From Candidatus Ethanoperedens thermophilum (GTDB lineage: Archaea > Halobacteriota > Methanosarcinia > Methanosarcinales > EX4572-44), in contig WNEG01000093.1 of the NCBI GenBank assembly GCA_012910725.1, positions 1-12,469 on the forward strand: a stretch of 12,469 bases of DNA, written 5' to 3'. The notes beneath the pieces are model-generated. The model made no database searches, was not told the DNA's origin, and worked only from the letters and a program-made list of their open reading frames with translations. Made by a program: the position numbers and the translations under genes. Numbering within the stretch: the first letter of the stretch is position 1; every line of letters starts with the position of its first letter. Shown piece after piece: positions 1-7,230 of this stretch.

Positions 1-216
1 CTTCAATGCGTTATAACATATCGGCTCCAGCACAAAAGAAGTTTTTGGGGTGAGCCAAAAATTTGGGCAAACGAAGTGATCGGAATATGCTGTCTGGACG
101 ACCCGGCCAGTGGCAAGATGCAACAGTTGCGAAGCGTTTTGCCTGACGGTTTCATAGGTCACACCCCTTCACAAAATTTGAGAAGTGATCTAAGATTGTT
201 TTCAATTATCGGATAA
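1..216 (+). CDS. Possible C-terminal end of an unrecognised convergent gene (partial)
   Basis: Frame 1 of the plus strand is open from the window edge to a TAA at 214-216, giving 71 residues without a start. The peptide looks protein-like, with segments such as RSFWGEPKIWANEV, IGICCLDDPASGKMQQL and RSVLPDGFIGHT, and its first 158 bases are visibly less AT-rich than the NTPase gene beside it. If real, it would be the tail of a gene converging on the NTPase gene and overlapping its 3' end by 58 nt. I recognise no family. A stop-free run of this length can occur by chance, so this is a weak call. Confidence 0.3.
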   Translation, partial: LQCVITYRLQHKRSFWGEPKIWANEVIGICCLDDPASGKMQQLRSVLPDGFIGHTPSQNLRSDLRLFSIIG

Positions 217-1703
217 AATTCTGGAATTTCCTCCTTTGTAAATACTTTCAAAGATTCATTGTAGGCTTTGATTGCACTCTTGCAGTTCTCAACCTTGGCC
301 TCTACCTCTGCAAGCGTTGCGTATGCATTCCCAAGATTGTTCTGAGTCATTGCATAATCCATCGGGAAGCGGTCAAGGGTATAAACTTTCAGTGCTTCCT
401 CATAGGCTTTGATTGCCTTCTTGCAGTTCTCAGCCTTGGCCTCTACCTCCCCAAGCGTTCTGTATGCAGTCCCAAGATTGTTCTGAGTAGCAGCATAATC
501 CATTGGGAAGCTGTCAAGAGTATAAACTTTCAAAAATTCATTGTAGGCTTTGATTGCAATTTTCATATACTTTGCTTTGTTGATATCTATAACTCCAATA
601 TGATATGCCTGGTTTCCAATGCTAAATAACGAATCAGCATCATCGGAAAAGAAATCCGTCATCTCATTTAAATTATCTAAAACAGATAAATCATCTTCAA
701 TTACGGATCGAAGGTAAGTCTCTTCAATCCAGACGTCGTCTTTTTTGATTTCTATAAAGCCTTTGTTTTTCAACTTATTAAACAATCCATCCCACTCATA
801 AGATTCCTTTTCTATTCCTTCTTTCACCTTGCAAATATGTTTTATTCTTTTGAAAGAGAAAATTTCTCTTTCCCTATAAATTCCCGCATAGTAGAGGCGC
901 TTCATAGACTTTAGGATGCCTTTTTCAACTTCAGTGCAGGTTCTGTACCGTTTTCTCATCGTGTCTAATTGTAAGAAAATTGAACCGATGTTGCCATCAA
1001 ATGTAGGGGGTAAATCTATATCAGTTTGTTTTGCAACGGTTTCCCCTTCATTTCTCTGGATTTTAGGAATTTCTATAGGAACACCAAATATTGAAGAAAT
1101 ATCAAAATTAAACATCTCTAAGTAGTTACACAGGTTATCGTATTCTTTACCTGAACGACAAGATGCGACTATGATGATATCTCTTTTTAAAAATTCTTGA
1201 AGTAAATGGAAGAAGTTCTGTTTCTCTATGTATTTATCCAGATCATTAAGCACAAGAATTTTTTTCCAACGACTAAAGCAGGAAGGAATTCGAAAATCTT
1301 CCAGATTTTGTATATCTACAAGTTTTGGAATTATAATACTGCGCGGTTTATTTAGAGTAATCAGGGATTGGTAAATAGCCCTTGTTTTTCCAGCCAATGG
1401 ATTCCCAATTATCAAAATATTTTTATTATCCTCAATTTCATTCTTAATGGATTCATCTATCTGTCTCTGATAGTAGTATTTATGAAAACCGTACTTTGGT
1501 TTTCCACGTATTCCTAAAAGTTCATTTGGTTTTAGTGATGACGATTTTTTCCATTTAACCTCATATAACGCCTTGGTTTTTCCCACTCTATGACGAAAAG
1601 GTTTAAAGATGATTTCTATGATAATTGCCGCAATGACGGCAAAGACGATTGCAAAGATGATTTCCCACGAGTGCTCACTAACAAATTCCCATATATATTC
1701 CAT
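159..1703 (-). CDS. Membrane-anchored P-loop NTPase (STAND/AAA-like) with C-terminal TPR repeats
   Basis: The ATG at 1703 is chosen because AGGAGGT (1709-1715) lies 5 nt upstream; an in-frame TTG at 1724 would place that site inside the gene. The 514-residue product has one hydrophobic segment (about 15-33), then a basic stretch and an NTPase core. The core has Walker A GNPLAGKT (100-107), a Walker B-like hydrophobic strand ending in NDLD (about 148-156) and VASCRSG (about 179-185), placed like the post-Walker B strand of STAND proteins. A FDGN-IGS segment follows near 235-241, then a likely winged-helix or linker region. TPR-like repeats of 47 residues cover about 381-489, with the signature NNLGxAYxTLxEVEAK. 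The layout suggests a signalling or conflict-type ATPase tethered to the membrane, with TPRs as the sensor or scaffold. No effector domain is visible, so its function is unknown. It follows purL by 77 nt and is not a usual member of this operon. Confidence 0.85.
   Translation of the reverse strand: MEYIWEFVSEHSWEIIFAIVFAVIAAIIIEIIFKPFRHRVGKTKALYEVKWKKSSSLKPNELLGIRGKPKYGFHKYYYQRQIDESIKNEIEDNKNILIIGNPLAGKTRAIYQSLITLNKPRSIIIPKLVDIQNLEDFRIPSCFSRWKKILVLNDLDKYIEKQNFFHLLQEFLKRDIIIVASCRSGKEYDNLCNYLEMFNFDISSIFGVPIEIPKIQRNEGETVAKQTDIDLPPTFDGNIGSIFLQLDTMRKRYRTCTEVEKGILKSMKRLYYAGIYREREIFSFKRIKHICKVKEGIEKESYEWDGLFNKLKNKGFIEIKKDDVWIEETYLRSVIEDDLSVLDNLNEMTDFFSDDADSLFSIGNQAYHIGVIDINKAKYMKIAIKAYNEFLKVYTLDSFPMDYAATQNNLGTAYRTLGEVEAKAENCKKAIKAYEEALKVYTLDRFPMDYAMTQNNLGNAYATLAEVEAKVENCKSAIKAYNESLKVFTKEEIPEFYPIIENNLRSLLKFCEGV
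237..563 (-). repeat. In-frame 141-nt coding repeats (TPR region)
   Basis: The 3' part of the NTPase gene contains direct repeats with a 141-nt period (47 codons). For example, gcataatccat recurs at 352 and 493, followed by similar gggaagc-gtcaag text. There is one near-complete pair plus degenerate partial copies on either side. High DNA identity between copies suggests recent duplication or gene conversion of TPR units, so copy number may vary between strains. Confidence 0.85.
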
Positions 1704-1708
1704 ACTCA

Positions 1709-1715
1709 ACCTCCT
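1709..1715 (-). promoter_or_regulatory. Shine-Dalgarno site of the NTPase gene
   Basis: AGGAGGT on the minus strand, 5 nt before the ATG at 1703, fixes the start of the NTPase and argues against the upstream TTG at 1724. Confidence 0.75.
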
Positions 1716-1780
1716 GCCAGCCAAATAGAATGTCGCCTAATTATCATCCCGGCGGGAATCAAAATGCCTGGCACAAAAGT

Positions 1781-3928
1781 TCATTCTTTCATTATTTTTG
1801 TTAATGTTTCTGCTGCTTGACGAATTTCTTTGTATTGTAAGGTAATCTCTTCTGTGTTTGTTATGATGTGTAATTCTTGTTTTCTGGTAGTAGTGCCAAT
1901 GATTGTGTGCGGTATGTTTTGCAGTTGATCAAGTGTCTGTTCTGGTGTTGTTATAATCATGCGTCCGTATGTTTCTGAGAAAAGAAGTTCAGTATCTGTC
2001 AGCTTATCTGTGGTAAGTGTAATCTCTGCCCCGTGTGTTGGTGTAATGAGTTCGCAGAGTGCTGCGGCAAGTCCACCGTTTGATATGTCATGAGCGGTAG
2101 TCACGCTGCCTGTTTGTACAAGCCCTCTTATACTGCTAAGAATTTGTTCGATGTTTTCCGGCACTGTTGGCACACTTCCTGCTTTTGTGTTTAGAATATG
2201 ATAATATTCGCTTCCCCTGAGTTCTGGTTTTGATTCACCGATGAGTATGATTGTTTCGCCTTTGTGCTGTATGGTACTGTGCGGCAGATGCTCTATCTCT
2301 ACGTTCGTGAGTTTGCCAATCATGCCAAGACTTGGTGTTGGAAGTATGGTGGTGTTGTGTTCCTTGCTCTCGTTATAAAATGACACGTTGCCACCGACAA
2401 CAGGTGTGTGAAGTTTTTTTGAAGCATCACCAAGCCCGATGACTGCTTGCTTGAACTGGTAGTAGGTTTCCTTCGTTTCAGGATTTCCAAAGTTGAGGCA
2501 GTCAACGATACAAAGAGGTTCTGCACCAATGGTTGCAAGGTTCATTGCATTCTCTACAACTGCACCATAAGTGCCAGTGTAGGGATCATGGAAGGTGTGC
2601 AGTGGATTGCATCCAGATGATAATGCTATTGCAACCCCTGGTGTTATGCGTATCAGCCCACTGTCTGCACCTGGTTTTATGACCGTTTGAATCTGTACTT
2701 CATGATCGTACTGGGAATATATCCATTGCTTGGATGCGATGTTGGGTGATGAGACCACGCTGAGGATTGCTCCTTTAAGGTTTCCTGTTTCTATTTCTGG
2801 TGGTGAAATATCGCTTGTTTTTAGTGGAGCAATCGAGGCTTGTTCAGTATAGGGTGCACCACCTGAGAGCAGGTGAATCGGTATATCTGCTACTATTTCC
2901 CCATTGTAGTGTACTGTGTAGTTGGGTGTTGTTGTAAGTTTCGCGATCACACTCGCATTAAGATCGTATTTGTCTGCGATCAAGAGCACTTTGCCAACAT
3001 TTTCTGGTTTTACTTCAAGTACCATTCGTTCCTGTGATTCTGATATCATGATTTCGAATGGAGTCATACTCTCTTCACGAAGAGGCATCTGGTCAAGGTC
3101 TATGGCCATGCCAAGATTTCCTTTGGCTGCCATTTCACTGGTTGCACCCGCGAGTCCTGCAGCACCGAGGTCCCTGCATGATTCTACAACGCCATTATGC
3201 ACTGCTTCGAGCGTTGCCTCTATAAGCAGTTTTTCTGTATAAGGATCGCCAATCTGTACGCTGCTTCGTTCTGATTCTGATTCGCTGCTTAAATCTTTCG
3301 AGGCAAAAGAGGCACCTCCAAGTCCATCCCTTCCTGTTGAGGCACCGATAAGTATGATGCTGTTACCTGCATGCTGCGCTGTAGCTGTTATCAGGTGCTG
3401 CTTGGAAAGTAAGCCAACACACACCACGTTTACCAGCGGGTTGCCACTGTAATCGTTGTGAAACATGACCTCGCCACCAACGACCGGAACCCCGATGCAA
3501 TTCCCATATCCTGCAATGCCTCTTACCACATGTTCAAGAAGGTACTGGTTTTTTTTAATTTCAGGAGATCCAAAATACAATGCATCCATCAATGCAATCG
3601 GACGTGCGCCCATGGATACGATATCTCTTACAATGCCGCCTATTCCAGTCGCTGCGCCATTATATGGATCTACATAGGAAGGATGGTTATGGCTTTCCAT
3701 ACCAATAGCAAGGTAAAGAGTGTCTGTCAGTTTTACAATGGCTGCATCATCACCTGGTCCTATGATGACATCTTCGCCAGTTGTGGGCAGTGTTTTTAAT
3801 AAAAGCCCGCTTGAGCGGTACGAGCAGTGCTCACTCCATAGATTTAAGAAGCAGCCCTGTTCGACCGTATTTGGCTCTCGTCCCATTTTTTCGCTGATTA
3901 GCTTGAAGTCGGATTCTGGTATAAGCAT
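1781..3928 (-). CDS. purL: Phosphoribosylformylglycinamidine synthase subunit PurL
   Basis: This is the catalytic large subunit of FGAM synthase (small PurL type, working with PurS and PurQ). It converts FGAR to FGAM using ATP and glutamine-derived ammonia in cytoplasmic purine synthesis. The 715-residue length matches archaeal PurL. Visible motifs are SEHCSYRSS (32-40, containing the family's conserved His), GPGDDAA (57-63), ESHNHPS (78-84) and GGIVRDI (97-103). The C-terminal half carries the duplicated counterparts, including [21 protein letters not shown] and [10 protein letters not shown]. The ATG at 3928 has GAGGT about 9 nt upstream. It lies 93 nt after secY, across a repeat-rich spacer; purS and purQ are not in the window. 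The gene appears intact. Confidence 0.97.
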   Translation of the reverse strand: MLIPESDFKLISEKMGREPNTVEQGCFLNLWSEHCSYRSSGLLLKTLPTTGEDVIIGPGDDAAIVKLTDTLYLAIGMESHNHPSYVDPYNGAATGIGGIVRDIVSMGARPIALMDALYFGSPEIKKNQYLLEHVVRGIAGYGNCIGVPVVGGEVMFHNDYSGNPLVNVVCVGLLSKQHLITATAQHAGNSIILIGASTGRDGLGGASFASKDLSSESESERSSVQIGDPYTEKLLIEATLEAVHNGVVESCRDLGAAGLAGATSEMAAKGNLGMAIDLDQMPLREESMTPFEIMISESQERMVLEVKPENVGKVLLIADKYDLNASVIAKLTTTPNYTVHYNGEIVADIPIHLLSGGAPYTEQASIAPLKTSDISPPEIETGNLKGAILSVVSSPNIASKQWIYSQYDHEVQIQTVIKPGADSGLIRITPGVAIALSSGCNPLHTFHDPYTGTYGAVVENAMNLATIGAEPLCIVDCLNFGNPETKETYYQFKQAVIGLGDASKKLHTPVVGGNVSFYNESKEHNTTILPTPSLGMIGKLTNVEIEHLPHSTIQHKGETIILIGESKPELRGSEYYHILNTKAGSVPTVPENIEQILSSIRGLVQTGSVTTAHDISNGGLAAALCELITPTHGAEITLTTDKLTDTELLFSETYGRMIITTPEQTLDQLQNIPHTIIGTTTRKQELHIITNTEEITLQYKEIRQAAETLTKIMKE

Positions 3929-3938
3929 GTTGTGTGAC

Positions 3939-3986
3939 CTCGCTTGCTTTGCGCACTCGATTGCTAACGCACTCGATTGCTCCGCA
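3939..3986. repeat. Three short degenerate tandem repeats in the secY-purL spacer
   Basis: Three consecutive units of 17, 16 and 15 nt begin with ctcg-ttgct and end in cgca (3939-3955, 3956-3971, 3972-3986). The second and third share the 14-mer cgcactcgattgct at 3952 and 3968. The last unit forms the left arm of the palindrome at 3972-3992. Confidence 0.8.
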
Positions 3987-3992
3987 ATCGAG
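3972..3992. repeat. Perfect 9-bp palindrome with a tcc/gga loop
   Basis: ctcgattgc, tcc, gcaatcgag form a perfect inverted repeat with a 3-nt loop. In the transcript (minus strand) the loop reads GGA, as in the hairpins of the L18/S5 junction. No U-run follows on the minus strand, so it is not a convincing terminator. It could modulate mRNA stability or separate purL from secY expression; this is inference. Confidence 0.85.
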
Positions 3993-4000
3993 AGTTATTT

Positions 4001-4020
4001 CAGCACACGAAGTTGTGCAG
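4001..4020. repeat. Imperfect hairpin just after the secY stop
   Basis: On the minus strand, immediately downstream of the secY TAA, the sequence reads actgcacaacttcgtgtgct. It resembles the actgcacactccgtgtacag unit at the L18/S5 junction (extra base in the left arm, a few substitutions). The core gcaca/tgtgc arms can pair. It is probably a diverged member of the same hairpin family. Confidence 0.5.
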
Positions 4021-4021
4021 T

Positions 4022-5500
4022 TTATTGTCCGCCCAAAAATCCACGGAGCATTGGATGCATCTCCATCAACTGCTGCGAGGCTAAATCCTCATACAGGCGA
4101 TACATGATACTCACAGTCAACAAAAGTCCTGTTCCACCAACGCCACCGACAGTTCCAAGAAGGCTTGCCACAAAAGTCAAAAAGCCTATGAACGCTCCTC
4201 CAATAATAGTCACTCTTGGAATGTATCGCTGCATCACACGTTCAATGCTGCCAGTGCTTCTCCTGAATCCCGGTATCTGCATCCCAGAACCCTCAATTTT
4301 TGCTGCAACGCTTTTTGCGCCCATTCCTGTTGTTTCGATCCAGAACAGGGCAAAGATTATCCCGCCGATAACAAGCATTGTTGCATCGGCGAATACATGC
4401 AAGAATATCTGCCATGTCGCTGGTGCTGCTGCACCGATGCTCTGGTAATGCTGCTCCACTAACGAAGGTATCCAGTCGCTTGGACTATGAAGAGGTGCAA
4501 GATAATACATGATGCCATTTAACGGTGTACTTCCAATGTATTCACCAAAAAAAGTTGTTCCACGACTTGAAAGTAGTGTACCGATCATCTGGATGTTTGC
4601 CTGTAAAGCTCGCACAAGAATCATCGGGAGTACGCTTGCGTAGATGAGTTTTACCGGAAATCTGCCGCGAGCACCTCTAACAGCGCTGTGTGCCAAAGGT
4701 ATCTCGATTCTTGTGCTTTCCACATACACTACCATGAGGAATATCAGGGTGGTGGTTATTAGTGCAAGTATGCCTCCACGAACAATAAGAAATAGCATCC
4801 CGTCACCTGATAAAAGATAATCTGCACCCACGTTCTGTGCAATGTACGCCCACTTTGGAATCAAGCCCATCGGGATACCTGTTTCATCGAGCTTCCAGTT
4901 GAACACACCTGTGATAATCTGTTGTGAAACTCCTGCAACGATGAACAAGCCAACACCCGAACCTATACCCCATTTTGAAACGATTTCATCCATGTACAGG
5001 ACCAGCAGTCCTCCAATGAATATCTGGATGAATAATATGAACATGATGACATTTGTACCAACACCAAGGGTGGCTGCTAACATTTCATCTGGTCTGATAA
5101 ATCCCCCAAAAAGCTGGGGGAGAGCTTCGAGTGCAATCATTATAAACACAAGAAACTTCTGTGCACCCTGGAATAGTGCCTGCTGGTGTGGGTCACTCAA
5201 ATCCATTTTGATGATATTTGCGCCTACCAGGAGTTGCAGTACAATCGATGCAGTCACGATTGGCCCTATACCAAGTAACAGGATAGAACCAGATGCTCCT
5301 GCAAAAAAAGCACGATAGTACTCAAAAAGGTCAATCGAGTCTGGAGAGAGTCCAAAGAGTGGGACATTGCAGAGAGCAAAATAAAGGACTAATATTCCTA
5401 AGGTCCAGCTCAATCGTTTTTTAAAATGTAGATGTCCTTCTGGACGTGATACTGCTGGAAGTCGCAGTATTATTGGTGCAAGACTTTCAAACAGACTCAT
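4022..5500 (-). CDS. secY: Preprotein translocase subunit SecY
   Basis: SecY is the channel-forming subunit of the SecYEbeta translocon in the cytoplasmic membrane, which moves unfolded proteins across or into it. The 492-residue product opens with the archaeal N-terminal region (RLPAVSRPEGHLHFKKRLSW) before TM1 at about 33-52. It continues with the plug/TM2 area (AFFAGASGSILLLGIGPIVTAS) and multiple hydrophobic helices consistent with ten membrane spans. The basic cytosolic loop AHSAVRGARGRFPVKLIY and RALQANIQ are also present. It starts 6 nt after the L15 stop with only weak Shine-Dalgarno potential, so translation is probably coupled. It is the usual last member of the spc-type cluster. 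Confidence 0.98.
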   Translation of the reverse strand: MSLFESLAPIILRLPAVSRPEGHLHFKKRLSWTLGILVLYFALCNVPLFGLSPDSIDLFEYYRAFFAGASGSILLLGIGPIVTASIVLQLLVGANIIKMDLSDPHQQALFQGAQKFLVFIMIALEALPQLFGGFIRPDEMLAATLGVGTNVIMFILFIQIFIGGLLVLYMDEIVSKWGIGSGVGLFIVAGVSQQIITGVFNWKLDETGIPMGLIPKWAYIAQNVGADYLLSGDGMLFLIVRGGILALITTTLIFLMVVYVESTRIEIPLAHSAVRGARGRFPVKLIYASVLPMILVRALQANIQMIGTLLSSRGTTFFGEYIGSTPLNGIMYYLAPLHSPSDWIPSLVEQHYQSIGAAAPATWQIFLHVFADATMLVIGGIIFALFWIETTGMGAKSVAAKIEGSGMQIPGFRRSTGSIERVMQRYIPRVTIIGGAFIGFLTFVASLLGTVGGVGGTGLLLTVSIMYRLYEDLASQQLMEMHPMLRGFLGGQ

Positions 5501-5506
5501 GTTATA

Positions 5507-5908
5507 TTATGCCGCCGTTATTGTGCCGCCGGCATGTTCTATTTTATCCCGCGCGATTCGAGAGATATCTCTCGTATGGATGATAATAGGTTTGGTGATT
5601 CTGCCCTTTCCAAGCACTTTTTCAATTCCAAGATCGTAAAGGTTCAGTTGATTGGCTTCACCTTCGATCGGTTCTATCATCGCATCCAGTTCCCAAAGGT
5701 TAATCACTGTTTTCCTGTCTGTAGTTCTCTTGCTGGTAAATCCATGTTTTCCGTATAATAAACCCATTTTCGTTGATCGCATGATATGATGTTTGCGTGC
5801 GCCTGCCATCCCACGACCTCCCCTGCTACCTGCACCTCGCCGGTTTTTATGGGTGCCGCCTCCACATGTACGCGATCCACGGTATTTTTTAACTTTTTCT
5901 TTGCTCAT
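5507..5908 (-). CDS. rpl15: 50S ribosomal protein L15 (uL15)
   Basis: uL15 is a large-subunit assembly protein that binds 23S rRNA. The 133-residue sequence has the basic glycine-rich N-terminal tail typical of the family (RGSRTCGGGTHKNRRGAGSRGG) followed by the globular C-terminal domain ending KIEHAGGTITAA. Length is normal for archaea. It begins 6 nt after the L30 stop and is followed 6 nt later by secY, the standard archaeal order. Confidence 0.97.
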   Translation of the reverse strand: MSKEKVKKYRGSRTCGGGTHKNRRGAGSRGGRGMAGARKHHIMRSTKMGLLYGKHGFTSKRTTDRKTVINLWELDAMIEPIEGEANQLNLYDLGIEKVLGKGRITKPIIIHTRDISRIARDKIEHAGGTITAA

Positions 5909-5914
5909 CGTTTT

Positions 5915-6376
5915 TCATCTCATCTTTTTTAAGAGCGATGCTATTTCCTCGCCATGATAGCCAAGTGCACCGCCTTCAGTGTATGTTTTTTTGATTCCAC
6001 GGTGTCCTTTTCTTGGTGGATGCAGTCTAAATACATAGCGCAATTTTGGCACGTTTTTCAAATTCGTCCCGCCATTGCACACTGCTTCCGACAGTTCATC
6101 TATTGATGCATAAGTGGTATTCTCTGCAACATAGTCGTCTGTGAGTTTCACTCTACCAACGAGTTCTCCCCTATTTTTCAGGATTAGTGATAGAGACTCG
6201 CTTGAAATTTCACCCCATGCAATATAGCTGGTTACTTTTTGAATCATGCCTTTATAATGAAGATTCTCATCTACCACCACACAGTGGTTGACACGATTTA
6301 GACGCAGCATTCTAAGAGTGTCTTCTATCTCTGAACGAATGTTGACACTACCTCTTATTCTTATCGCAGCGTACAT
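5915..6376 (-). CDS. rpl30: 50S ribosomal protein L30 (uL30)
   Basis: A 153-residue archaeal-type uL30, longer than the bacterial ~60-residue form. The N-terminal ferredoxin-like core is IRIRGSVNIRSEIEDTLRMLRLNRVNHCVVV. The archaeal/eukaryotic C-terminal extension contains FRLHPPRKGHRGIKKTYTEG and GALGYHG. The ATG at 6376 directly abuts the S5 stop (TAAATG), implying coupled translation. Confidence 0.97.
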   Translation of the reverse strand: MYAAIRIRGSVNIRSEIEDTLRMLRLNRVNHCVVVDENLHYKGMIQKVTSYIAWGEISSESLSLILKNRGELVGRVKLTDDYVAENTTYASIDELSEAVCNGGTNLKNVPKLRYVFRLHPPRKGHRGIKKTYTEGGALGYHGEEIASLLKKMR

Positions 6377-7057
6377 TTATGGCTCCATTATTTTGGTTGT
6401 GTTTGTATGCTGAAGGGCATCATAGGTTGCTTTGGCAAAGTTTAACGTGGTTCGAGTTTTGCCCTCTGTATATGTCCACACATCTTTTATGCCTGCTATT
6501 TCCATGACTTTCTTGGCAGTTTCACCTGCTACAAGCCCTAAGCCTCTTGGGGCAGGTTTTAGCACGACAGTCACACTGCCAGATTTGCCTGTTACTTTGA
6601 ATGGAACGGTGTGAGATTCTCCACAACCACATTCCCATGAGCCACAGCCTCTTTTAACCTTTGTGATTCTTCTTTTTGCTGTATTAACTGCTTTTCTTAT
6701 AGCAGGTCCAACCTGCACATCTTTTCCCTGCCCAAATCCTATGAATCCATTCTCGTTTCCAACAATTACAACTGCTCTAAACTTCACCCTTCTTCCAGAG
6801 TCGGTCATCCGCTGCACCATATTTATGTCTATGACTTCTTCTCTAAGTTCTGGAAGAAGTGTGTCCACAACTTCAGATTCGCGAATTGGAAGTCCTGATC
6901 TTAAAGCTTCTTCTATGTCTGTTATTTGCCCATCTTTTACTAAATGGCCAAGTCGGGTTCGCGGAATCCATTCTACCTTCTCTTCAACACGTTCACGTCT
7001 TTTACCTGTTCTTCGGTTATCTGTACCGCCCCTCTTTTTAGCCCCTTTATTGTTCAT
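6377..7057 (-). CDS. rps5: 30S ribosomal protein S5 (uS5)
   Basis: uS5 is a small-subunit protein near the mRNA entry and decoding region. From the ATG at 7057 the product has 226 residues. It has the archaeal N-terminal basic stretch, the dsRBD-like S5 domain (about 72-136, containing [20 protein letters not shown]), the archaeal signature [11 protein letters not shown] (139-149) and the C-terminal domain with [12 protein letters not shown] (167-178). The frame is open upstream to 7168, but that extension only translates hairpin repeats (CSLDTLYT twice). The family start is [10 protein letters not shown], so 7057 is chosen. The ATG overlaps the stop of a 57-codon bridging ORF (TGATG). A GGAG lies 9 nt upstream inside a hairpin (7067-7070). 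The start region is a duplicate of one overlapping the L18 end. Confidence 0.97.
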   Translation of the reverse strand: MNNKGAKKRGGTDNRRTGKRRERVEEKVEWIPRTRLGHLVKDGQITDIEEALRSGLPIRESEVVDTLLPELREEVIDINMVQRMTDSGRRVKFRAVVIVGNENGFIGFGQGKDVQVGPAIRKAVNTAKRRITKVKRGCGSWECGCGESHTVPFKVTGKSGSVTVVLKPAPRGLGLVAGETAKKVMEIAGIKDVWTYTEGKTRTTLNFAKATYDALQHTNTTKIMEP

Positions 7058-7230
7058 CACTGCACACTCCGTGTACAGAGTGTCAAGACTGCACACTCCG
7101 TGTACAGAAATGCAGAGATAGCACTTAAAACCGCACACATTCGTGTATAGAGTGTCAAGACTGCACACTCCGTGTGCAGATCAGGATTCGTTATTTCTAC
7201 TCGCGTTATGTGTAGCCCTTTATTGTTCAT
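7057..7230 (-). CDS. 57-residue bridging mini-ORF inside the L18/S5 insert
   Basis: The ATG at 7230 lies within the last codons of L18 (ATGAACAATAA, 11-nt overlap) and has a strong AGGAGG 9 nt upstream. It starts MNNKG, exactly as S5 does, then reads without a stop through all the hairpin repeats and ends in a TGA overlapping the S5 ATG (TGATG). The remainder is low-information repeat translation, with [16 protein letters not shown] and [12 protein letters not shown] copies. It probably reflects the former S5 start, whose reading was diverted by an insertion. It may be translated, but I would not expect a functional protein. Confidence 0.4.
   Translation of the reverse strand: MNNKGLHITRVEITNPDLHTECAVLTLYTRMCAVLSAISAFLYTECAVLTLCTRSVQ
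7060..7179. repeat. Four-copy hairpin array (ctgcacac-tcc-gtgtacag family)
   Basis: Hairpins lie at 7060-7078, 7089-7107, 7131-7150 (diverged, loop attc) and 7161-7179 (perfect 8-bp arms). Copies 1-2 and copies 3-4 are each joined by the identical 10-nt linker agtgtcaaga, so the array is two hairpin-linker-hairpin units separated by 23 nt (7108-7130). In the transcript the arms are ctgtacac/gtgtgcag with a G-U pair and a GGA loop. Confidence 0.9.

Noticed and set aside
1746..1759. Small inverted repeat (tccc-ggc-ggga) in the purL/NTPase spacer as a terminator
   Set aside because: The stem is only 4 bp and no U-run follows on the minus strand.
2922..3242. 106-codon plus-strand ORF inside purL
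   Set aside because: Antisense shadow of a conserved PurL coding region, with serine-rich composition typical of reverse reading.
3720..4448. 242-codon plus-strand ORF across the purL/secY boundary
   Set aside because: It is the antisense shadow of purL and secY, both of which are clear full-length family members; its peptide has no recognisable features.
7058..7168. An N-terminal extension of S5 starting at 7168 ([10 protein letters not shown]...)
   Set aside because: The extension only translates the hairpin repeats (CSLDTLYT appears twice) and has no family similarity; archaeal S5 starts near [10 protein letters not shown], and the ATG at 7057 sits in a TGATG overlap.
7060..7179. CRISPR-like array between L18 and S5
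   Set aside because: The repeats are short palindromes with an identical 10-nt linker instead of unique spacers of 30-40 nt, and copies are spaced unevenly (29, 42 and 30 nt).
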